From the NCBI GenBank assembly GCA_045651745.1, contig JAZRSW010000067.1:1-51188 (forward strand): 51,188 nt of DNA. Reading direction: 5' to 3'. Origin of the DNA: UMGS172 sp045651745. Lineage in GTDB: Bacteria; Bacillota; Clostridia; Oscillospirales; Acutalibacteraceae. Both the position numbers and the translations under genes were made by a program. Positions within the stretch are counted from its first letter, which is position 1, and the number at the start of each line of letters is the position of its first letter. Positions 8,491-17,380 of the stretch are shown in pieces. The notes under the pieces were generated by a model. The model made no database searches. It was not told the DNA's origin and saw only the letters and a list, made by a program, of their open reading frames with translations.

Positions 8491-9294
8491 TCAAATATTA
8501 ATTCTCTGTTTTGGGATACGAATGGTATATTCTATATAACTGTCGTTTTCACTTTTTTTGGACTCAGCATCGACGCCTGAACGCCTCATCGAGCCAATCA
8601 TTTTGGAAATCGAGTTAGTGAAAATTCTTATATCACCGATTGCGCATTTGCGGTCGGGTACTTTATGTACTGTAATCGGCGCTAAAATACTATTGACCAA
8701 ATTTTCAGTTTCACTTACCGTCAACTGCTCGGCTAACGTACGGTTTATCACCTCATCGCGACGTTCTTCAGGTAATCTGATAAACGCCCTCGCGTGACGT
8801 TCTGTAAGTTTTCCCGATGTTATACGTTCACGTTGCTCACGAGTAAGTTTTAATAACCGCAACTTATTTGAAAGTGTTGACTGTGCAATGCTTAAATACT
8901 CGGCAACCTCGGTTTGTGAAAGTGAAAATTCGTTCATCAGCTGTTTTATACCGTCTGCCTCTTCAAAAAAACTTAAATCAGTACGTTGAATATTTTCTAT
9001 AAGGCACATTAACGAGCATTCTCGGTCGTTCGCTTTAACCACAACACAAGGCACTGTTTTTAAGCCTGCCATAACGCTGGCTCTGAGTCTTCGTTCGCCC
9101 GAAATCAGTTCGTACCTCTCGCCTAACTTTCTGACAGTCAACGGTTGAATAATTCCGTTTTGACGGATACTTGCTGACAGTTCCAAAAGTTCATAATAAT
9201 CAAACTCTCGTCTTGGCTGAAAGGGTGACGCCATAATTTTGTCGGGAGATACACTCACAAGTTTTCGGTCGTTACGTTTACGGTCCAGTAGCAT
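8491..9294 (-). CDS. noc: ParB/Noc-family DNA-binding protein, probable nucleoid occlusion protein
   Basis: 267-residue ParB-family protein. The N-terminal CTP-binding region carries GERRLRAS, the ENIQR motif follows, and then a helix-turn-helix (FSLSQTEVAEYLSIAQSTLSN). The ATG at 9294 is preferred over one at 9351 because a perfect GAGGAGGT site precedes it. Placement directly downstream of rsmG matches the noc locus of Firmicutes (established for Bacillus). Noc binds chromosomal sites and blocks septation over the nucleoid. A chromosome-partitioning ParB is the alternative, but no parA neighbour is visible. It has its own promoter, as rsmG ends in a terminator. Confidence 0.85.
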   Translation of the reverse strand: MLLDRKRNDRKLVSVSPDKIMASPFQPRREFDYYELLELSASIRQNGIIQPLTVRKLGERYELISGERRLRASVMAGLKTVPCVVVKANDRECSLMCLIENIQRTDLSFFEEADGIKQLMNEFSLSQTEVAEYLSIAQSTLSNKLRLLKLTREQRERITSGKLTERHARAFIRLPEERRDEVINRTLAEQLTVSETENLVNSILAPITVHKVPDRKCAIGDIRIFTNSISKMIGSMRRSGVDAESKKSENDSYIEYTIRIPKQRINI

Positions 9295-9322
9295 CGCGTT
9301 ACCTCCTCTTGACTGCAAGTAA

Positions 9323-9351
9323 AATTTATCATACGTCACCACAAAAATCAA
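9323..9351 (-). promoter_or_regulatory. Sigma-A promoter of the noc-like gene
   Basis: Minus strand TTGATT (9346-9351), 17-bp spacer, TAAATT (9323-9328). It lies between the rsmG terminator and the GAGGAGGT ribosome site. Confidence 0.55.
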
Positions 9352-9360
9352 GAAAAACTA

Positions 9361-9396
9361 AATACAAAAAACGGACAGAAAACTGCCCGTTTTTAC
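9361..9396 (-). terminator. Intrinsic terminator of rsmG
   Basis: Stem of 12 bases per arm with one mismatch, AAAAACGGACAG / CTGCCCGTTTTT, loop of 4, then T-rich on the minus strand. It begins 5 bases past the rsmG stop codon. Confidence 0.8.
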
Positions 9397-9399
9397 ATT

Positions 9400-10104
9400 T
9401 TATAAAGGTTGTTTTGAGATTTTTCCGGGGTTTCTCGGATACTTTGTCGAGGTTTGCGAAATCTTTTTCACATTTATTATGCCTCTTACTCCTAATTCCC
9501 CCAAATTAAACATATCTTTTTTAGTTAAAGTACCGCCAAGTACCGAAATCGCCTTGGTTGCTTCCCGTGTTTCTTCCTCTGCCGAAGCGCCTTTCATCGC
9601 GATAAATGAACCGCCGACTTTAACAAACGGCATACAATATTCGGTCAATACGCGCATATTTGCAACCGCGCGCGCTACCGCAAAATCGTATCCCTCACGC
9701 TGTGTAGTAGTTATATCCTCTGCACGCGAGTGAATCGTGGTAACGTCCAACTCTAACTCACTGCAAAGATTTTCCAAAAAAGTAATCCGCTTTGCCAATG
9801 AGTCCATTAAGGTTAACTTTATATCAGGTCGGGCAATTTTCATAACCACACCCGGAAAACCTGCTCCCGTACCGATATCAATGACCGATGCGCCGAAAGG
9901 AATGTCCACATATTTGAAAATCATCAAACAGTCCAAAAAATGCTTAACTGCAATACCCTCGGGGTCTAAAATCGCGGTAAGATTTATTTTTTCGTTCCAT
10001 TCAACCAACAATTTTGCATATTTTTCTAATCTTTTCAAAGCAACGTCATCCAACTGTAAAAAATCTTTACAACCGTCGGTTACTAAATTTAAAGGAAGTT
10101 GCAT
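9400..10104 (-). CDS. rsmG: 16S rRNA (guanine527-N7)-methyltransferase RsmG
   Basis: 234-residue SAM-dependent methyltransferase that modifies G527 in 16S rRNA (formerly GidB). The SAM-binding segment VIDIGTGAGFPGVVMKIARP lies near residues 80-99. The family blocks EWNEKINLTAI (about 35-45) and FAVARAVANM (about 135-145) are intact. An AGGAGGATACA site precedes the ATG. It is divergent from the LysM-GH18 gene with only 58 bases between them. In many Firmicutes mnmG lies just upstream of rsmG; here that neighbour is replaced by an unrelated divergent gene. Confidence 0.97.
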   Translation of the reverse strand: MQLPLNLVTDGCKDFLQLDDVALKRLEKYAKLLVEWNEKINLTAILDPEGIAVKHFLDCLMIFKYVDIPFGASVIDIGTGAGFPGVVMKIARPDIKLTLMDSLAKRITFLENLCSELELDVTTIHSRAEDITTTQREGYDFAVARAVANMRVLTEYCMPFVKVGGSFIAMKGASAEEETREATKAISVLGGTLTKKDMFNLGELGVRGIINVKKISQTSTKYPRNPGKISKQPL

Positions 10105-10162
10105 TGTATCCTCCTAATATTTTCTTAACCCCTCGCATAAACATTATTTAAGGAGTGATTTT

Positions 10163-11437
10163 ATGATTATATATACAGTCCAAAGCGGTGATTCGCTTTA
10201 CAGTATCGCTCGAGAATTCGGCGTTACGGTTGCCGAATTAGAGCGCTTTAACGACCTGCCTGACCAAAACCTTTTAACCGTAGGGCAAGATGTGCTTATC
10301 CCTGTTTCAGGCTCAATTCACCGAGTTTCAAACGGCGAGTCCCTTTACAGTATCGCATCGCACCATGGTATATCATTAGACAGTATTATCAACGCCAACC
10401 CCGACATCAGACCGCCATATACGATTTATCCCGACCAAATTATCAAAATACCCGAACCGACAAATAAACGCACAATTTCGGTCAACGGCTATGCATACCC
10501 TAATATCAATCGCAGTGTGTTACAAAGAACTCTGCCGTATTTGACTTATCTTTCAATTTTCAGCCATCGCGTGTCATCAGACGGTACTCTTGGTACTGTA
10601 AACGATTCCGAACTTATAAGTATTGCCAAAGCGTCCCGCGTAGCACCGATAATGGTCATAACCAACACCGAGGAAGGCGGAGGTTTCAGTAGTGACGTTG
10701 CTCACACCGTACTCGAAACACCAGAAACACGCGAAAATCTCATAAACAACATTATTTCAACCGTAACTAGAAAAGGTTATTTAGGTGTCGATGTCGACTT
10801 TGAATACATTTACCCAAACGACCGCGAACTATATAACAGTTTTCTTTCAGAATTAAAGGCAGAATTACAGCCGCGCGGTCTGACGCTTTCAACCGCTATT
10901 GCGCCAAAAATCTCTGCAACCCAAGTCGGTACACTTTACGAGGCGCACGACTACGCTTTCCACGGCTCTATAGTTGATTACCTTATCATAATGACTTATG
11001 AATGGGGCTACCTTTACGGTCCGCCAATGGCAGTTGCACCCTATTCCGAAGTGAAAAGGGTTCTGTCCTACGCCGTGACCGAAATACCAAGCCAAAAAAT
11101 TTTAATGGGTATGCCGAACTACGCGTACGACTGGACTTTGCCGTTCACCAAAGGACGCCCTGCCGAAATACTTTCAATCAACGAGGCGATTTTAAGAGCC
11201 GACAATTTAGGCGCTGAAATTCAATTTAACCAAACAAGCCAAGCTCCGTTTTATGAATACTCACAAAACGGCATAAAACATATTGTTTGGTTTGAAAACG
11301 CACGAAGCACCAAAGCCCGATTACAGTTAGTCAACGACTTTAATTTAGGCGGATTGAGTTATTGGACAATAAACCAATTCTACGCTCAAAACTGGCGGGT
11401 AGTGGACAGTATGTTTAATATCAGAAAAGTTTTATAG
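10163..11437 (+). CDS. Spore-type LysM-GH18 glycosidase (SleL/YaaH-like)
   Basis: 424-residue enzyme with two N-terminal LysM peptidoglycan-binding domains (about 3-47 and 52-96) and a glycoside hydrolase 18 barrel (about 103-424). The GH18 catalytic motif is DVDFE at 210-214, with Glu214 as acid/base. There is no signal peptide, as in the Bacillus SleL/YaaH cortex-lytic N-acetylglucosaminidases that are packed into the spore. A strong AAGGAG site precedes the ATG. I see no clear sigma-A promoter in the 58 bases upstream; a sporulation sigma factor may be used, but this is inference. The gene suggests the organism or its ancestors form spores. Confidence 0.9.
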   Translation: MIIYTVQSGDSLYSIAREFGVTVAELERFNDLPDQNLLTVGQDVLIPVSGSIHRVSNGESLYSIASHHGISLDSIINANPDIRPPYTIYPDQIIKIPEPTNKRTISVNGYAYPNINRSVLQRTLPYLTYLSIFSHRVSSDGTLGTVNDSELISIAKASRVAPIMVITNTEEGGGFSSDVAHTVLETPETRENLINNIISTVTRKGYLGVDVDFEYIYPNDRELYNSFLSELKAELQPRGLTLSTAIAPKISATQVGTLYEAHDYAFHGSIVDYLIIMTYEWGYLYGPPMAVAPYSEVKRVLSYAVTEIPSQKILMGMPNYAYDWTLPFTKGRPAEILSINEAILRADNLGAEIQFNQTSQAPFYEYSQNGIKHIVWFENARSTKARLQLVNDFNLGGLSYWTINQFYAQNWRVVDSMFNIRKVL

Positions 11438-11446
11438 CCACTCAAA

Positions 11447-12271
11447 TCACGCGTCAGGGTCGTCGGGCATATCTTCGAAAATTGCTTCATCATCATAGTC
11501 AAGTAACCCTAAACTACGGCGTTTTTCAACGTCCTCGTCGGGATGTTGCTCATAATACGGGTCAATAATATACTTTTTGACTTCGGGGAATACATTAAAC
11601 TGAATGAGGAACATTCTGAATGACGGGAACAAAAACGCACCGACTATAATAACAATTGGCACACCTACTGCGGGATTCATAGCAAAAAGCCAGAACATCA
11701 CCATATAAATAAGCGACAGCGTAACGCCGATAATAATATTGTGTTTGATACCCAAGGTTGCAAAAAGCCAAGAGTTTTTGAAAAGTGTTTTGAATTTAAA
11801 ATCAAAAGTAATCATCAGCGTATACTGATAAAATTTTGCAAAACTGAAAAGCGTGTAGAAAAACATTCCCACAGCAAAGATTATGGCAGCAAAAACTTTG
11901 TCAATATTACCGTTCAACCAAGTGATAATAAGCACGTAGAAGTTGGCTGCCAAAACGGCAAAAATCAAAAGATTAATAATACCTAACGGCAATGCTTTTT
12001 TCCAGTTTTTCTTGATAGCATCAAAAAAATCAGAAGTAGCAAAACTATGCTTATCGCGGGCAGCCATACGGCAAACATACGCCATACCAACCTGACCTAA
12101 GCCGATAGTCACCAACGGCAAACTCAACAAAACGCACCAAAACTGTGCAGAAATAAGTTTCCAAAAATTACGGAAATACAGTTCAAAAAAGCGGAAAAAT
12201 CCCCTCTTTTGACGCTCGTTTTTTGACACTCCTTTACCGGGGGTGTCATAATTTTTGCCGAAAAGTCCCAT
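11447..12271 (-). CDS. DUF624 (YesL-type) membrane protein
   Basis: 274-residue integral membrane protein. The N-terminal FFRFFELYFRNFWKLI block followed by a hydrophobic segment is characteristic of DUF624/YesL proteins, and about five membrane segments lie between residues 40 and 230. The C-terminus is acidic and cytoplasmic. YesL-type genes often sit near carbohydrate uptake genes, but the function is unproven. Its ATG overlaps the previous stop codon by one base (TAATG), so the two membrane proteins are translationally coupled. The gene ends 9 bases from the convergent LysM-GH18 gene with no clear terminator between them. Confidence 0.8.
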   Translation of the reverse strand: MGLFGKNYDTPGKGVSKNERQKRGFFRFFELYFRNFWKLISAQFWCVLLSLPLVTIGLGQVGMAYVCRMAARDKHSFATSDFFDAIKKNWKKALPLGIINLLIFAVLAANFYVLIITWLNGNIDKVFAAIIFAVGMFFYTLFSFAKFYQYTLMITFDFKFKTLFKNSWLFATLGIKHNIIIGVTLSLIYMVMFWLFAMNPAVGVPIVIIVGAFLFPSFRMFLIQFNVFPEVKKYIIDPYYEQHPDEDVEKRRSLGLLDYDDEAIFEDMPDDPDA

Positions 12272-13017
12272 TATCTTCTACCCAACCTTCTGACGTTAGT
12301 CTCTTTTTTAGCGCTCTTATAAAGCATCTTGGCAACCCAAGACTCCTCGTTATAGCAGATGAGATACATTACTCCACAGAAAACAATAAACAATGCGACA
12401 TATACGCCCGAGGCAACAACCCACCACCAAGGAACAGAAGCCAAATTGGTTTCGGCACCGACAAGCAAATCATTTACAGGTTTGACAGGACCTAAAGCAA
12501 TAAAACGGTAGACCCAAAAAAACCAATCCGCCGATTTTGAGGACGGCAAATATCTCAAAATAAGTGCCGCAACATAAAACGATACCGACGGCACTGATGC
12601 CATTAAACCAAGTTTAAAACCGCGTGATTTATCCAAAACTATACCGTCAAAATCACCTGAATTACGGTCCTTTGCCGCCGTGTTAGCCAAAACAGTACCG
12701 ACTGTGCAGAAAAGGATGCCCAAACTGCAAATAGTACTCAAAACAGTTTCAACAATTTTTGCACTTTTCGGCATATCGGTCAAAACCGACATATAACGCT
12801 TATCTTCTTCAGGAGTTTCAGGTCTTTCGCTTTTATCAATATAACCCTCATAAGTTCCTGCGGGGTTTTCGGAAGTTACCGAATAAACGTCGTAGCCTTT
12901 AACCTCGGTAGAAAAACTCCTCAAAAGAAAGAAAAACGAAAACTGCACAAACATGCACAATATAGCGCTAAACAAAGCCATACCTATCATTTTACGAGCG
13001 ACAGAAAAATTGCTCAT
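12271..13017 (-). CDS. Membrane protein of unknown function
   Basis: 248 residues with four predicted membrane segments (about 10-33, 85-110, 140-160 and 205-228) and an extracytoplasmic loop of about 50 residues after the first. I recognise no family. AGGTGA lies 5 bases before the ATG. It follows the ispH-rpsA terminator, so expression probably depends on read-through or an unseen promoter. The one-base overlap with the DUF624 gene suggests the two proteins work together. Confidence 0.75.
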   Translation of the reverse strand: MSNFSVARKMIGMALFSAILCMFVQFSFFFLLRSFSTEVKGYDVYSVTSENPAGTYEGYIDKSERPETPEEDKRYMSVLTDMPKSAKIVETVLSTICSLGILFCTVGTVLANTAAKDRNSGDFDGIVLDKSRGFKLGLMASVPSVSFYVAALILRYLPSSKSADWFFWVYRFIALGPVKPVNDLLVGAETNLASVPWWWVVASGVYVALFIVFCGVMYLICYNEESWVAKMLYKSAKKETNVRRLGRR

Positions 13018-13043
13018 TTTGTCACCTCAAACTGTTGTTTTAA

Positions 13044-13099
13044 TTAAAAAGGGTAAACGACCTAGACACCGTTTAATAAAGTGTCATTTTCGCTTACCC
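13044..13099 (-). terminator. Terminator after ispH-rpsA
   Basis: Minus strand stem GGGTAAGCG / CGTTTACCC, with an inner GACAC/GTGTC pairing, followed by TTTTTAATT. It separates ispH-rpsA from the two membrane protein genes. Confidence 0.65.
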
Positions 13100-13121
13100 T
13101 CAAATTCCTACTTAAAGCAGA

Positions 13122-15137
13122 TTATTCCTCGGTAGCTTCAGCAGTTTCCTCTGCGGGAGCTTCTACGGGAGCCTCAGCGGCAGCCTCTGCTGCCTCTTCG
13201 GTCTTTTCAATAAGAGCACGGATGGAAAGGCTTACACGCTTCTTATCAAGGTCGATATCGATGATTTTAGCGGTAATTTCCTGACCAACCTTAAGTTCGT
13301 CAGCCGGCTTTTCGATACGACGGTCAGCAATCTGCGAAATATGAACAAGACCGTCAACACCTGCAATAATTTTTGCAAATGCACCGTAAGTAGTCATGCT
13401 TACAACCTTGGCAGTAACAACGTCGCCAACGGCATATTTTGCCTTGAATATTTCCCACGGATTCTCGTCAGCCTTCTTGTAACCCAAAGAGATTTTCTTC
13501 TTCTCTTCGTCGATAGCCTTAACATAAACGTCTAAGGTATCACCAACACTTACAACCTCGTTTGGATTCTTAATGCGTTCCCAGGAAAGTTCAGAAATGT
13601 GAACCATACCATCAACGCCACCCAAATCTACGAATGCACCGTAACCGGTCAAAGACTTAACAGTACCTGTAAAGCGGTCGCCAACCTTAATGTCTGCCCA
13701 GAACTTCTCCTCTGCCTCTGAACGAAGTTCGCGAAGAACTGCACGTGCAGAACCGATAACTCTGCGACGAGGACCAATTTCAATAATACGGAACTTGATG
13801 GGCTGACCCTTTAAAGCGGTCAAATCATCAGTTCTTGACAATGTTGCCTGAGAAGCGGGAATGAAAACCCTGATGCCTTGATAGAAAGCAACAACACCGC
13901 CCTTAATAACGTCAGCAACAGTGGATTCGATAACCTCGCCGCTTTCCTTTGCGGTGTTTACCTTGTCCCAACCTGCGATAGCGTCAAAACGCTTTTTGGA
14001 AAGCATAACGGTGCCTTCCTGGTCATTTGTTCTCATAATGATAAGGTCAAGCTCATCGCCAACCTTTACAGCCTCAGTAAGCTTAACGCTGGGGTCGTTA
14101 GAGAACTCTGCTTCGGTAACGTAACCGGTATGTTTTCTGCCGATGTCAACCTGAATCTCGGTCGGAGAAACTGCGAGAACGATGCCCTTTACCTTCTGGT
14201 CTGTATTTGAACTGCTTTCGGTTGCATTAAGCATCTCCTCGAAAGTCATTTCATCGTTGATAATGTCCTGCTGTGCAGGGGTTTGCAAGTCTTGCATGGT
14301 TTTTAGAACCTCCTTTATTATACCGGACGGAGTCGAAGCTCCGGCCACAACTCCAACAAGGTCGGCAAAGCCGAAAAACGAACTGTCAATTTCCTTGGCT
14401 GTTTCAACATGAACGGTTTTCTCGCAAACACTTTTGCAAACATCATAAAGTTTGCATGTGTTGGAACTGTGTTTTCCGCCAACTACAACCATTGCATCAC
14501 ATTTAGATGCCAATTCGTAAGCCTCTTGCTGCCTTTTTGAAGTAGCATTACATATTGTATCAAAAACAATTGCGTTTGTATAGACCTTTTTTAAAAATTT
14601 TTCGCATTTTTTCCAAAGTTCTGTATTAAAAGTGGTCTGTGACACGACACAAATCGGCTTTTCTTTGGAAATTTCACCTGACTTTGACAGTTTTTCCAAA
14701 TCTTCCAACGACTCGAAAACGAAAAACTCGCCCGTGCAGTGACCGATTATACCTTCAACTTCCTTATGATGTCGGTCACCGGCAATCAAAACCGTCTGTC
14801 CCTTTTCGCCTGCCTCGGCTACCAATTTATGAATCTTTGCAACAAACGGGCAGGTTGCATTAGCAACGGTTAACCCTAATTCATTTGCTTTTTCGGTAAC
14901 GGAATTTGCCACCCCGTGTGAGCGAAGCACCAAAACCTCGTCCGATTTCACCTCTTCAGGACTTTCGACAATCCTTGCACCTCTTTTATTAAGGTCCTCA
15001 ACCAACTGAGGATTGTGTATTATAGGTCCCAAGGTCGCAACCTTTTTACCACTATCAAGTAACTCCTCTACCATTTCAACCGCTCTGTTTACGCCAAAGC
15101 AAAAACCTGCAGTAGAGGCTAAAATAATCTCTTTCAA
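13122..15137 (-). CDS. ispH-rpsA: Fused HMBPP reductase (IspH) and ribosomal protein S1
   Basis: 671-residue fusion. Residues 1-285 are IspH, the last enzyme of the MEP isoprenoid pathway. Its three [4Fe-4S] cysteines are Cys13 (GFCFGV), Cys96 (NATCPFV) and Cys196 (CNATSK). Four S1 RNA-binding domains follow at about 313-385, 400-470, 485-560 and 572-645. The last two carry the typical GYGAFVDLGGVDGMVHISEL and YGAFAKI motifs. The tail (646-671) is Ala/Glu-rich. The start is a TTG with GGAG eight bases before it. This fusion is known from Clostridia; whether the S1 part is the main ribosomal S1 is not certain. A palindromic repeat lies directly upstream. Confidence 0.96.
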   Translation of the reverse strand: MKEIILASTAGFCFGVNRAVEMVEELLDSGKKVATLGPIIHNPQLVEDLNKRGARIVESPEEVKSDEVLVLRSHGVANSVTEKANELGLTVANATCPFVAKIHKLVAEAGEKGQTVLIAGDRHHKEVEGIIGHCTGEFFVFESLEDLEKLSKSGEISKEKPICVVSQTTFNTELWKKCEKFLKKVYTNAIVFDTICNATSKRQQEAYELASKCDAMVVVGGKHSSNTCKLYDVCKSVCEKTVHVETAKEIDSSFFGFADLVGVVAGASTPSGIIKEVLKTMQDLQTPAQQDIINDEMTFEEMLNATESSSNTDQKVKGIVLAVSPTEIQVDIGRKHTGYVTEAEFSNDPSVKLTEAVKVGDELDLIIMRTNDQEGTVMLSKKRFDAIAGWDKVNTAKESGEVIESTVADVIKGGVVAFYQGIRVFIPASQATLSRTDDLTALKGQPIKFRIIEIGPRRRVIGSARAVLRELRSEAEEKFWADIKVGDRFTGTVKSLTGYGAFVDLGGVDGMVHISELSWERIKNPNEVVSVGDTLDVYVKAIDEEKKKISLGYKKADENPWEIFKAKYAVGDVVTAKVVSMTTYGAFAKIIAGVDGLVHISQIADRRIEKPADELKVGQEITAKIIDIDLDKKRVSLSIRALIEKTEEAAEAAAEAPVEAPAEETAEATEE

Positions 15138-15151
15138 TTTAAATTCTCCGT

Positions 15152-15429
15152 TTAAGGTGACGGGGGTCGAACCGTCACGGTTTATTTTGACTATTTTTAT
15201 CCTTTTTCTTACGTTCGCTTTTGATAGGCGTCAGCCTATCTGCAAGCTCACATCTCGCCTCTTAATAAAAATAGTCTAAAATAAACTCTTCGACCTTTCA
15301 AATAAATAATTTTTTGAGAGGGCGAAGCCGTAAGAACGCGGAATACTGATGTATTCCAAGTGATGAGGCGAGAAAAAACTAAAAATTATTATTTTAAAGG
15401 CGTAACGGGTTCAACTCCCGTCACCTTAA
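15152..15429. repeat. 278-bp composite palindromic element with T-arm-like inverted ends
   Basis: The ends are imperfect inverted repeats of about 29 bp. The outer 13 bases, TTAAGGTGACGGG, are identical (15152-15164 and the complement of 15417-15429). Each end contains a tRNA T-arm-like piece (GGTTCGA or GGGTTCAA between complementary arms). Inside are two large AT-rich stems. The first pairs 15181-15200 with 15266-15286 around a hairpin GATAGGC/GCCTATC (15223-15240). The second pairs about 15301-15316 with 15380-15396 around GGAATAC/GTATTCC (15340-15357). No ORF is present. The right end supplies the last codons and stop of cmk. It resembles a MITE or a mobile structured repeat. Confidence 0.7.
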
Positions 15430-16098
15430 CTTTTGTTTAACAACGTTTTCCATTGCCAAAACCGCACCGTCTAAATCAAGCTCCGAAGTGTCAACAATAA
15501 CTGACTCGTCTGACGGTTTAAGCGGTGCTACCGCTCTGGTCATATCCTGCTCGTCGCGTTTAATTAAATCGGCTAAAACATCCGAAAACTCGACGTTTTG
15601 ACCTTTTAAAATCAACTCGTCGTATCTGCGTTTCGCACGAACTTCAGGCGAAGCAGTAAGGAAAATTTTAACCTTTGCATCGGGTAACACAACCGTCGCA
15701 ATATCTCTGCCATCCATAACAACGTTATGTTCTTGTGCCAACTTTCTCTGCAACCCTAACAAAAATGTTCTTACTTCAGGGATTGCCGAAGTAGTAGAAG
15801 CCATCATAGAAACTTCGGGTGTGCGGATAAGGTTTGATACGTCCTCACCGTTTAAGATAACCCTCTGCTCTGCGTCAATATACTTTATGTCAACCGAGAT
15901 TTTGCCGATATGCTCGACCACTGCCGACACATCTTGAGGGTTGATTCCGTTTTTAGAAATACTCAATGCGACTGTACGGTAAAGTGCGCCGGTATCGACA
16001 TAGATGTATCCGGTTTTTTCGGCTAATTTACGTGCGATTGTACTTTTACCTGCGCCTGCAGGTCCGTCAATGGCAATTGCAACTGTTTTTTCTTGCAT
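15421..16098 (-). CDS. cmk: Cytidylate kinase
   Basis: 225-residue (d)CMP kinase of nucleotide salvage and synthesis. The P-loop GPAGAGKST is at about 12-20, followed by YVDTGALYRTVAL (CMP-binding entry) and the MDGRDIATVV block. Length is typical. GGAG precedes the ATG. It sits between the HI0933-type flavoprotein and ispH-rpsA, an order I recall from other Clostridia. The last residues, Lys-Leu-Arg-stop, are read from the terminal repeat of the adjacent palindromic element, so insertion may have replaced the original C-terminus. Confidence 0.96.
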   Translation of the reverse strand: MQEKTVAIAIDGPAGAGKSTIARKLAEKTGYIYVDTGALYRTVALSISKNGINPQDVSAVVEHIGKISVDIKYIDAEQRVILNGEDVSNLIRTPEVSMMASTTSAIPEVRTFLLGLQRKLAQEHNVVMDGRDIATVVLPDAKVKIFLTASPEVRAKRRYDELILKGQNVEFSDVLADLIKRDEQDMTRAVAPLKPSDESVIVDTSELDLDGAVLAMENVVKQKLR

Positions 16099-16124
16099 AA
16101 TACAACTCCAATATGTTGAAAATT

Positions 16125-17363
16125 TTAATATTTACTTCCTGCCGACTCACCGGCTGAATATCCGGTTGAAAAAGCAATTTGAAGATTAAACCCGCCGGTG
16201 AAAGCATCAACGTCTAAAACTTCACCCGCAAAATAAAGACCCGAAACGATTTTAGACTCCATAGTTTTGGGATTAACCTCTGACAGTGAGATACCGCCCT
16301 TTGTGACAATAGCCTCATCAATCTGGCGAAAGCCGGTCACGGTCAATGTCAGGTTTTTCAATAATTTAACCAACCCAAAACGTTGTTCGCGGGTGATTTG
16401 ATTAACCTTAGCGCTTGGTTCAATTTTTGATAATTTAACTATAATAGGTATCAACTTTCTCGGCAACAGTTCACCGAGCGAATTTATAAAATCTTTATTT
16501 TTCTGCGACTCAAAATCGCGAAGCAAGCGTTCATCTAACTTTTCCTCAGAAAGTGCAGGTTTGAGGTCGATTACCACCTTATATTCACAACTTTCAGGCT
16601 CTTTTATATACGCCGAAGCGCTTAAAATTACGGGACCCGAAAGTCCGTAATGAGTAAACATTAATTCACCGAAATCGGTGTAAATCGGTTTGTTTGCCTC
16701 ACCCTTAAACACCGAAACACTTATGTTTTTAAGGCTTAACCCTTGTGCGTCGGAGCACCAACCTTCTGCCACGTTTACGGGAACTAACGACGGACGAAGT
16801 TCGGTCACTGTATGCCCTGCCGACTTTGCCAACTCATATCCATCTCCCGTTGAACCGGTTAACGGATAGGATAACCCACCGGTTGCAACAATAACACTGT
16901 CGGCAAAAATTTCGCGTCCACTTTCGCATTTAACTCCCATAACTGCGCCGTTTTCTAAAATCAGCCCCGTTACACGCTCTTGCAATATTTTAATGCCAAC
17001 ATCTTTTACAGCACGTACCAAGGCATCAACAATGTCAACAGCCTTATCACTTTCGGGGAAAACACGGTTACCGCGTTCAGTTTTAAGCGGTACACCGTAA
17101 CGTTCAAAAAAGTTCATTGTGTCCGCCGAAGTGAAGTTTGAAAACGCCGAATACATAAACCGACCGTTACCCGTCACAGCATTAACCAAGCCGTTCAAAT
17201 CGGTATTATTAGTAACGTTGCATCTACCCTTGCCGGTTATCATAACCTTGCGGGCAGGCCTTGGGTTGCGTTCCAACAGAGTAACCTCTGCGCCTAAACT
17301 TCCGGCAGAATACGCCGCCATAAGTCCTGCGGCACCGCCGCCGATTACCAATACTTTAGGCAT
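16125..17363 (-). CDS. HI0933-family flavoprotein (BaiN/RdsA type), copy 2
   Basis: 412-residue paralogue of the protein at 7105-8319. The FAD motif VLVIGGGAAGLMAAYSAG opens the chain, TGKGRCNVTNNTD lies near residue 44, and the C-terminal block is GLYFAGEVLDVDAFTGGFN. The two copies keep the same domain plan but differ at many positions. It ends 26 bases before cmk and begins 17 bases after queT, so it is part of the long operon. This copy occupies the conserved spot next to cmk; the other is probably the more specialised one (inference). No substrate can be assigned. Confidence 0.9.
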   Translation of the reverse strand: MPKVLVIGGGAAGLMAAYSAGSLGAEVTLLERNPRPARKVMITGKGRCNVTNNTDLNGLVNAVTGNGRFMYSAFSNFTSADTMNFFERYGVPLKTERGNRVFPESDKAVDIVDALVRAVKDVGIKILQERVTGLILENGAVMGVKCESGREIFADSVIVATGGLSYPLTGSTGDGYELAKSAGHTVTELRPSLVPVNVAEGWCSDAQGLSLKNISVSVFKGEANKPIYTDFGELMFTHYGLSGPVILSASAYIKEPESCEYKVVIDLKPALSEEKLDERLLRDFESQKNKDFINSLGELLPRKLIPIIVKLSKIEPSAKVNQITREQRFGLVKLLKNLTLTVTGFRQIDEAIVTKGGISLSEVNPKTMESKIVSGLYFAGEVLDVDAFTGGFNLQIAFSTGYSAGESAGSKY

Positions 17364-17380
17364 ATTCCACCGTCCCCTTT

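Noticed and set aside
9294..9351. A longer noc-like start at 9351
   Set aside because: The extra residues would run through the promoter and ribosome site, and GAGGAGGT clearly precedes the ATG at 9294.
10105..10162. A sporulation-sigma promoter for the LysM-GH18 gene
   Set aside because: CATAAACATT has some resemblance to such a -10 box, but it is too close to the ribosome site and no -35 match is visible.
15150..15430. A tRNA gene
   Set aside because: Only T-arm-like pieces are present at both ends; there is no D-arm, anticodon arm or paired acceptor stem at the right spacing.
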